This document shows positions 7,664-12,082 of a stretch of DNA of 15,879 bases, piece after piece. Source of the stretch: Treponema sp. (GTDB taxonomy: Bacteria; Spirochaetota; Spirochaetia; Treponematales; Breznakiellaceae); the NCBI GenBank assembly GCA_031254795.1, contig JAIRTS010000080.1, positions 1 through 15,879 on the forward strand, read 5' to 3'. Under the pieces are notes generated by a model. It searched no databases. It was not told where the DNA came from and saw nothing but the letters and a program-made list of their open reading frames with translations. The stretch's first letter is position 1, and each line of letters opens with the position of its first letter. Made by a program: the position numbers and the translations under genes.

Positions 7664-7725
7664 GCTGACCCACTGATCACACCATATTATTATAAAAAGA
7701 CTTGATAGTACTCCAAATATATAGG

Positions 7726-7757
7726 AAAAAGGAGCCTTTCCCAAAACCCTCCGGCTC
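7726..7757 (-). terminator. Candidate intrinsic terminator, minus strand
   Basis: On the minus strand GAGCC (7757-7753) and GGCTC (7736-7732) flank a 16-nt loop and are followed by C and five T (7730-7726). The stem is short and the loop long, so strength is uncertain. The orientation would close the leftward phage transcript before it reaches ispD. Confidence 0.35.
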
Positions 7758-7881
7758 AGATAATAAAATACTGGATCATCCGCAGAGCGGCCAAACAGAG
7801 GACGGCGGCGAATAACACAAAAGATACCTTTGCATGCCCCTTGACATAAAGTTTTCCGGGAAGCGGCCAGTTCTTTAACAC
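7756..7881 (-). CDS. Possible 41-aa single-pass membrane peptide
   Basis: This short ORF begins at a GTG (7881-7879) and reads to a TGA at 7756-7758. The C-terminal half is strongly hydrophobic (VSFVLFAAVLCLAALRMI, then QYFII), preceded by a basic stretch (KLYVKGHAK), which is the profile of one membrane helix with the N-terminus inside. There is no convincing ribosome site and no family match I recognise. The stop codon abuts a candidate terminator, which is mild support. It may instead be the tail of a gene broken by the insertion, or chance. Confidence 0.25.
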   Translation of the reverse strand: MLKNWPLPGKLYVKGHAKVSFVLFAAVLCLAALRMIQYFII

Positions 7882-7902
7882 ACCGTTTGCTGAACGCGCC
7901 CA

Positions 7903-7931
7903 TCAAAACATATCAAAACGGCTGTCAAAAC
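7903..7931. repeat. Three direct TCAAAAC repeats
   Basis: TCAAAAC occurs at 7903-7909, 7913-7919 and 7925-7931. The 10- and 12-bp offsets put the copies on nearly the same helix face. Candidate binding sites for a phage transposase or repressor near the element's end; no known consensus is matched. Confidence 0.4.
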
Positions 7932-7983
7932 CGCCCCGCGCAAACTTAAACACTGTGCAATCGTCTTACAAATGCAAACCGCG

Positions 7984-8024
7984 AGAACGGCAAACCCACG
8001 CCTCTCGCGGGTGTTTGCCGTTCT
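7984..8024 (-). terminator. 12-bp-arm hairpin just downstream of dam
   Basis: AGAACGGCAAAC (7984-7995) and GTTTGCCGTTCT (8013-8024) are perfect complements around a 17-nt loop, starting 4 nt after the methylase stop on the minus strand. No T-tract follows on the minus strand, so it may be a 3'-end-stabilising or weak bidirectional terminator. Confidence 0.45.
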
Positions 8025-8027
8025 TCG

Positions 8028-8834
8028 TTATACCGCTTTTATCTTATCCTCTATCGGGTAGTTTGCAGCAAGAACCTCGATTTTAGCCCGGGGAGTGTGG
8101 TTGTTACTCATATTGAGACTCATTCTGATCTCCACCGAATCCCATCCCTGCTTTTCGACAAAAGCAGTCAGCGCCTTGTTTCGATAAGAACTTAAAAGAA
8201 ACTTCCCTTGGATACTTGCAAGTGCGTCAAGCAGCCCGTCGAAGTCCTCCTGTGTGTAACCATCGTAGTGCCCCTGATCTGCGCCGACATAGGGCGGGTC
8301 GCAATAAAAAAAGGTTTCCGGCGTGTCCCTGCTACGGATAATCCGCAGCGCATCACAGTATTCAATTTGCGTGTTTTGTAGCCGGGCCCCGTATTCCGCT
8401 GTAAAAGAATCGCGCTTGTTTGTCAGCTTTCCCGAAACCTTGCCCTTACGATCATATCCGAAACCGTTGTCCAGTCTTGCCCTATAGGACGTATTAGACA
8501 GCATCCAGATCGCCCACGCCCTTTTTACGCGGTCAAACATATCGGGGTTCGCATAGATAACTTGGGCTTGTCGGTGCTGTCTGCGGCTGTGCAAGCTGAC
8601 CTCAATTTCACTTTGAAGCGCGGAAAAATCACGCTTCATCACCTCGTAAAAGTTGACCAGCTCCCCATTGGTGTCGTTAATCACCTCGCAGACCGCCGGT
8701 TCTTTAGCAAAATAGATAGCCGCGCCGCCCGCAAAAGGTTCGACATAGGCTTTGTGCTCCGGTATGAGCGCAAGAATCGTGGCGGACAACTGTTGTTTGC
8801 CGCCGTAATAAGTAAGAGGTGTCTTCATCCTCAC
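8028..8834 (-). CDS. dam: DNA adenine N6-methyltransferase, D12 class (phage Dam-like)
   Basis: Transfers a methyl group from S-adenosylmethionine to adenine in DNA. The protein has 268 aa. The N-terminal TYYGGKQQL and FAGGAAIYF (residues 34-42) form the AdoMet-binding motif I region. The catalytic motif IV is DPPY (179-182, in FYCDPPYVG). This order is that of the D12/alpha class. The start may be GTG at 8834 (GGAGG 4 nt upstream) or ATG at 8828 (10 nt spacing). The protein reads intact. No restriction endonuclease lies beside it, so it is an orphan methylase, typical of phages that protect their DNA or use methylation in regulation. It is the last clear gene of the leftward phage block, the place occupied by mom in Mu. 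Confidence 0.92.
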   Translation of the reverse strand: MRMKTPLTYYGGKQQLSATILALIPEHKAYVEPFAGGAAIYFAKEPAVCEVINDTNGELVNFYEVMKRDFSALQSEIEVSLHSRRQHRQAQVIYANPDMFDRVKRAWAIWMLSNTSYRARLDNGFGYDRKGKVSGKLTNKRDSFTAEYGARLQNTQIEYCDALRIIRSRDTPETFFYCDPPYVGADQGHYDGYTQEDFDGLLDALASIQGKFLLSSYRNKALTAFVEKQGWDSVEIRMSLNMSNNHTPRAKIEVLAANYPIEDKIKAV

Positions 8835-8838
8835 TAAT

Positions 8839-8859
8839 CCTCCAAAAATATAATTTTGG
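8839..8859 (-). promoter_or_regulatory. Hairpin touching the dam ribosome binding site
   Basis: On the minus strand CCAAAA (8859-8854) pairs with TTTTGG (8847-8842) around TTATAT. The last two G of the right arm are the first two of the GGAGG site (8843-8839). Pairing could partly hide the site. The remaining gap to 9006 contains short stems (CAGCGC/GCGCTG at about 8955-8973) but no gene. Confidence 0.3.
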
Positions 8860-9006
8860 GGCTTTTATCTAGAGAAAAGAAAACCGATAATCTAACCGTC
8901 TAGCGTTAGGCCGGGTGGATGCCGGATTTCCGGTAAGCGGATCAATCGCTTTTCAGCGCGTGCAAGGCGCTGATGTCTGCCCGTTATTTACGTCTCAAAG
9001 CACAGG

Positions 9007-9393
9007 CTATGATCCCGTCAATTCCGAGCGTAGTTTTTCCGACTCGGCTTCCAGTGCCTCCAGTTTGTCGATGTCTGCCTTTGTCGCCGACTTCCCAGAT
9101 TTCACCGCCACGGCGACAGCTCGGGCCGCCCTGCCTAACTTAACGTCTACCGCCAGTAATTCCGCCTCAATTTCTGCCCTGCGGGTTGCGCTGTTTTCGG
9201 CGGCAAGCTCCGCTTTGGTTTTTCCAAGCGTGATTTTTCCTCCAATTCAAGCGGGCAAGCCGCCCGCTGCCGTGAACTCCTCCTCGGTGATTTCCATGTC
9301 CGGTGTTTCGATACCGTCAATGGCTTTCATTGCCACAAGGCTCGTGTTGCAAACCACTTTGTTCCCTTTTTTTGCGAGATAAACCTTTGTCAT
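9007..9393 (-). pseudogene. Small phage gene interrupted by an in-frame TGA
   Basis: An ORF starts at ATG 9393 with a strong GGAGG 6 nt upstream and reads 48 aa (starts MTKVYLAKKGNKVVCNTSLV) to a TGA at 9247-9249. The same frame continues without interruption for 79 more codons to TAG at 9007-9009. That second part looks coding: an Ala/Glu/Lys-rich, probably coiled-coil segment (KAELAAENSATRRAEIEAEL ... KADIDKLEALEAESEKLRSEL). A single ancestral 128-aa protein with a nonsense mutation fits best. Restart is poorly supported: GGAGG occurs just after the TGA but no ATG, GTG or TTG follows in frame. The first 77 nt overlap the end of the reverse transcriptase in another frame. I do not recognise the family; it reads like a small virion or tail-associated protein. 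Confidence 0.55.
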
Positions 9394-10546
9394 TCTTAGC
9401 CTCCGTTACCGCCTTGTCGCGGCTCTTAATAAACAAGTCATTATAGATGCAGTCCATATAGAAAACCCTGTAACGGGCGTTAAATCGTTTTTGGTAGTTC
9501 CCCCTCCACGACTGGTAGGAGGTGCGTAAATCGCGCCAGTTCATTTTTCCCGCATCAATAAGCCCCTTAAACTTTTTCAGTTTTCGCCGCATCCGCTTTG
9601 CCGAATCCTTGTGCGGCAAGCGTAACACTTTGCCGGAAGGAAAGAGACGGTATTTCCCTTTGAGAAAATCAAAGCCGTCTGATAACTTCACAATCCGCGT
9701 CTTTTTCATGTTGATCGTTATTTTCAGTTTCGCGCAAAGTTCCGTGATTGTTGTAAGGCATTCTTGCAGGTATTCTTTACTCTCGTGGATCAAGTACATA
9801 TCATCCATATACCGCCCGTAGTATTTAACGCGCAATTTTTCTTTTATGTAATGGTCTACGCGGTCGGGATAAAAAATAGCGCAAATCTGGGAGACCTGGC
9901 TTCCCAGCCCCAGTGATTTGCCGTCTCCAAAAACCATGATAAAGTTTTTCGTGAGTTCCCGAAGTCGCCCGTCTTTTATCTTTCTCCCCAAAAGCGCAAA
10001 AAGAACCGCGTGGTCTATGCTGTCAAAAAACTTTTTGAAATCAATGGTGAGGACGTACCCCTCGTTCGTCCGGTTGTGACGGTAATAGCGCGATAAATGG
10101 CATACAAGGCGGCGCAGCGCAAAATGAACGCCCTTGCCTTTGATAGACGCGCCGTTGTCGTGAATAAGCGTGTTCGAGAGGAGCGGCACAAGCGCGTTGT
10201 CGCACAGGCATTTTTGAACCACCCGCTCTGAAATATGAACGCTCTTAATAAGGCGCGTCTTGCCGCGTTCCCTCAGGGTAAACTGGACGAAACCGCTTTG
10301 AACGCTTTCCCCGGCAAGGAGTTTCCGGCGCGTTGCCGCGACGTTTCGCATGGCGTTGGCCTCGTAACGCTGGACGGACTCCTTCCACACCACGCCCTGC
10401 ATTGAGTCGATGGCGGCCTGATACAAATTGTCAAAATCGGCAACGCGGTCAAAATCATCGTATTGAGAAAGTTTGGCCTTCTTTTTCGCGTCACGTTCCG
10501 CCTTCCTTCTTTGATAGCGGCGTTCCCGCCTTCCCCCGCCAGTCAT
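9317..10546 (-). CDS. Reverse transcriptase of a diversity-generating retroelement
   Basis: Makes error-prone cDNA of the template repeat, misreading adenines. The protein has 409 aa. A very basic N-terminus (residues 1-26) precedes the polymerase core. Motifs in order: RERGKTRLIKSVHISERVVQ (92-111, fingers), VLTIDFKKFFDSID (165-178, first catalytic Asp 169), LGSQVSQ (214-220), YMDD (246-249, catalytic pair), NMKKTRIVKL (279-288) and GFDFLKGKYRLF (291-302). The LGSQVSQ segment matches the [IVL]GxxxSQ form characteristic of DGR enzymes instead of the QG form of group II intron and retroviral enzymes. All catalytic residues are present. There is only a weak GGA before the ATG at 10546. The C-terminal ~25 residues overlap the start of the next gene and could be a read-on extension. 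A template repeat and avd-like gene lie directly upstream. Confidence 0.95.
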   Translation of the reverse strand: MTGGGRRERRYQRRKAERDAKKKAKLSQYDDFDRVADFDNLYQAAIDSMQGVVWKESVQRYEANAMRNVAATRRKLLAGESVQSGFVQFTLRERGKTRLIKSVHISERVVQKCLCDNALVPLLSNTLIHDNGASIKGKGVHFALRRLVCHLSRYYRHNRTNEGYVLTIDFKKFFDSIDHAVLFALLGRKIKDGRLRELTKNFIMVFGDGKSLGLGSQVSQICAIFYPDRVDHYIKEKLRVKYYGRYMDDMYLIHESKEYLQECLTTITELCAKLKITINMKKTRIVKLSDGFDFLKGKYRLFPSGKVLRLPHKDSAKRMRRKLKKFKGLIDAGKMNWRDLRTSYQSWRGNYQKRFNARYRVFYMDCIYNDLFIKSRDKAVTEAKNDKGLSRKKREQSGLQHEPCGNESH

Positions 10547-10692
10547 ATATGTCCAAAACTAAAATTAAAAAAAGCCTTGTGCGGCATCCACGTTCTGGGG
10601 AGTATTCTCAGCCATAGCGCGGTTCGCGTGATATGCCGCATAACGCCAACGGGCATGAAACAGGCCTAACGCGGTCAGCCCGCCATGCAGCC

Positions 10693-10808
10693 GCAAAGCC
10701 TACGGCTTTGCTTATGGGGTTTCGCAGAACCCCCCAAGCTCAAGCCAACAGCTTGAGCCAGCGTCCGCCCGGACGTATCAAGGCGAATATTCGCGGGTGT
10801 TACCCCGC
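10693..10808 (-). ncRNA. Structured TR-RT spacer RNA of the DGR
   Basis: The 328 bp between TR and the reverse transcriptase (10547-10874) contain no gene but a run of hairpins. In plus-strand coordinates: GCAAAGCC/GGCTTTGC (10693-10711), GGGGTT/AACCCC (10716-10733), GCTCAAGC/GCTTGAGC (10738-10758), CGTCC/GGACG (10762-10775), the perfect palindrome GCGAATATTCGC (10783-10794) and GCGGG/CCCGC (10793-10808). In the Bordetella phage BPP-1 element the spacer after TR is needed in the RNA that is reverse transcribed. That role here is inference from position and structure. Confidence 0.6.
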
Positions 10809-10874
10809 AGGATGTTTTCTCCTTCTGTGTCGGCCATGTCGGATTAAAAACCCTACACGTGGCATGGCTCACTG

Positions 10875-10969
10875 AATCGGGGGCGCAGCCACCAGCCCCA
10901 CTCGCGCTGTTATTGTTGGCGGTACCGTTGTTGTTGATATTGCAGAACGACGACGAGCCGGAATACGTT
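10875..10969 (-). repeat. DGR template repeat (TR)
   Basis: 95 bp on the minus strand, from AACGTATTCC to CCCCCGATT. It is the invariant donor copy of the variable repeat at 11602-11696. Seven AAY (Asn) codons are concentrated in the middle (virtual reading N-I-NNN-G-T-A-NNN-S), the adenine-rich composition expected of a template whose A positions are mutated. The 3' third is G/C-rich. It starts 16 nt after the avd-like stop codon. Confidence 0.95.
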
Positions 10970-10984
10970 ACAGAAAACACCCAG

Positions 10985-11467
10985 TTATTTCCCTTTTAAT
11001 TTTTTATCCAGCTTATTGGCCGATTTCCTCCATCCTTTCAAAAGTTTTATTTCAAGTTCTATAGCGTCAACATAAGGCAAAAACTTCGAGACGTGAACTG
11101 GCAGAATATCCTCGCAGTAGTGCATCTCCTGCAACAACTGCTCACAGTTGACAATCGCCGCCGTCTGGTACTGCCGCCGCAACTGTAATTCCGCCTCGTT
11201 TACCGGGTATACGCTGTTGCCCGCCGTGATATTCATCATAAGGTTCCGCAGAATCTGTATGATGCTGTCCCGAAACTTTTCAATGAGCCAGTCCGGGTAG
11301 CCTTCGATAACGGACACCGTTTTTCCGTCCTCCGTTTTGACTTTGCGCACCTTGTCCCGGACACCAAAATCGCGCAGGAGCAGGTTCGTGATGTCTTTCC
11401 GCAACTTTCGTGCGTTATGGTAAAACTCAAGCCGCGAGAGCCCCCGCTTGCTTTTCAGTACGCTCAT
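10985..11467 (-). CDS. Avd-like DGR accessory protein
   Basis: In characterised DGRs the accessory protein Avd forms a basic multimer of four-helix bundles that binds the RNA and the reverse transcriptase and is required for retrohoming. This 160-aa protein lies exactly where Avd is expected, between the variable gene and TR. It looks all-helical (LEFYHNARKLRKDITNLLLR, DWLIEKFRDSIIQILRNLMM, YQTAAIVNCEQLLQEMHYC, VDAIELEIKLLKGWRKSANK) and is basic at both ends. It is longer than the ~128-aa Bordetella Avd and its sequence is not obviously that subgroup, so assignment rests on position, fold prediction by eye and partners. The start at 11467 has GGGG close upstream. An intrinsic terminator sits between it and the target gene. 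Confidence 0.8.
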   Translation of the reverse strand: MSVLKSKRGLSRLEFYHNARKLRKDITNLLLRDFGVRDKVRKVKTEDGKTVSVIEGYPDWLIEKFRDSIIQILRNLMMNITAGNSVYPVNEAELQLRRQYQTAAIVNCEQLLQEMHYCEDILPVHVSKFLPYVDAIELEIKLLKGWRKSANKLDKKLKGK

Positions 11468-11489
11468 ATCCCCATTATCCCCGAAAAGT

Positions 11490-11515
11490 AAAAAAAAATC
11501 GAGCCGCTACGCGGC
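11490..11515 (-). terminator. Intrinsic terminator between target gene and avd-like gene
   Basis: On the minus strand GCCGC (11515-11511), loop GTA and GCGGC (11507-11503) are followed by TCGA and nine T (11498-11490). This should stop or attenuate transcripts from the tail operon before avd-TR-RT. The stem is only 5 bp, so partial read-through is plausible. Confidence 0.6.
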
Positions 11516-11551
11516 ATAGGCATCTATCCGTTATGAGAACCTCCTGCACCC

Positions 11552-11566
11552 GCCCCACAAGGGGGC
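11552..11566 (-). other. Second hairpin downstream of VR
   Basis: GCCCC (11552-11556) and GGGGC (11562-11566) flank ACAAG. It lies between the post-VR hairpin and the terminator; function unknown. Confidence 0.35.
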
Positions 11567-11580
11567 GAGAGTTGGAGAGA

Positions 11581-11599
11581 TGTGCCGCTACGCGACACA
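11581..11599 (-). promoter_or_regulatory. Post-VR hairpin/cruciform of the DGR
   Basis: TGTGCCGC (11581-11588), loop TAC, GCGACACA (11592-11599): an 8-bp stem with one mismatch, beginning 2 nt beyond the VR homology. In known DGRs a hairpin or cruciform a few bases after VR is part of target recognition. The target's stop codon (11588-11590) lies at the loop. Confidence 0.6.
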
Positions 11600-12082
11600 G
11601 AAAGCGGGGGCGCAGCCACCAGCCCCACTCGCGCTGTGATTGTAGGCGGTACCGCTGGTGTTGATATGGCAGAACGACGACGAGCCGGAATACGTTGATG
11701 CCAGCCACCACCAACTATTAAAATCGGGGTTCTCCCCGATTTTCCGTTTCCGCGTCCGGCGCACGGAAAATATCGGAAACTTCTTCTGCAAGCTCTCCGT
11801 GTCGTCCTCGTCATCGGGATAGACCCCGCTGGAGTCCCAATAAAGCGTTGTGCCCACCTCAAGTGCGGTCGGCAGAAAAACGGTGAAATCGTTCCACGCC
11901 ATGCCGTTCTTCACGCTCGTATAACGCTTGACGGTGTACAGGTAATCCCCTATCGCTGTTTTGAGTCCCAGCTCGAAGGGGCCGGAACCGTCCCCAGCCG
12001 CGCCCTCCAGAAACGCCCTCATCTCGCTCGCCGGATACCCTCCGCTGTTTGTATTGCCAGCGTTCATGCGGCGCATTAACAC
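11588..12082 (-). CDS. C-terminal part of the DGR-diversified tail-fibre/adhesin (frameshifted)
   Basis: 164 aa from the first ATG in this frame, but no ribosome site precedes it and the coding pattern runs upstream in the same frame to about 12148 (LCQPEGKRNPKNHILFTFDK). It is therefore the 3' portion of one gene with 12076-13176, displaced by one base at the A4 run 12147-12150. The segment holds MRRMNAGNTNSGGYPASEMR, GLKTAIGDYLYTVKRYTSV, then WWWLAS and the variable stretch ending GGCAPAFCVA at the stop codon. This is the layout of phage DGR targets whose C-terminal domain has a C-type-lectin-like fold (DUF6273-style WWLxS ... PAFCV ends), with variable residues on the ligand-binding face. 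Likely role: receptor recognition at the tail tip. If translated only from 12082 the domain would lack its attachment to the tail. Confidence 0.75.
   Translation of the reverse strand: MLMRRMNAGNTNSGGYPASEMRAFLEGAAGDGSGPFELGLKTAIGDYLYTVKRYTSVKNGMAWNDFTVFLPTALEVGTTLYWDSSGVYPDDEDDTESLQKKFPIFSVRRTRKRKIGENPDFNSWWWLASTYSGSSSFCHINTSGTAYNHSASGAGGCAPAFCVA
11602..11696 (-). repeat. DGR variable repeat (VR) in the tail-fibre gene
   Basis: 95 bp, ungapped match to TR (10875-10969) with six differences, all at TR adenines: four A to C, then one A to G and one A to T. They change codons N to H, N to T, N to S, N to Y, N to H and D to A. The G/C-rich 3' segment is identical up to CCCCCG. VR encodes the last ~35 residues of the target, including SGSSSFCHINTSGTAYNHSA. 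Confidence 0.95.

Larger units (their letters stand above)
7664..8027. other. Intergenic junction, probable prophage/chromosome boundary
   Basis: These 364 bp separate a plus-strand chromosomal gene from the minus-strand phage block. I see no conventional gene. The contents are a possible 41-aa ORF, a candidate terminator, a triplet of TCAAAAC repeats and a 12-bp-arm hairpin, each listed separately. No tRNA or obvious att-type repeat with known chromosomal sequence is visible, which suits a transposable (Mu-like) phage better than a site-specific one. Confidence 0.45.

Noticed and set aside
6719..7906. 395-aa minus-strand ORF
   Set aside because: Antisense to carD-like and ispD, Arg/Pro-rich shadow translation. 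Only the unrelated frame at 7756-7881 seemed worth listing.
9240..9255. TGA read as selenocysteine
   Set aside because: No selenoprotein family resemblance, and the following stems are not of SECIS type. A nonsense mutation is simpler.
8915..9382. 155-aa plus-strand ORF with Ser/Ala-rich translation
   Set aside because: It is the complement of the interrupted minus-strand gene, which has the good ribosome site and coding-like composition.
9317..10546. RT as part of a group II intron, retron or defence system
   Set aside because: No intron domain V/VI or exon junction, no msr-msd inverted arrangement; the TR/VR adenine pattern and GxxxSQ motif fit a DGR.
10675..10980. 101-aa ORF reading through TR and the spacer
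   Set aside because: It reproduces the VR reading only because TR is a copy. No ribosome site; the downstream part encodes hairpin arms. TR is expected to be noncoding.
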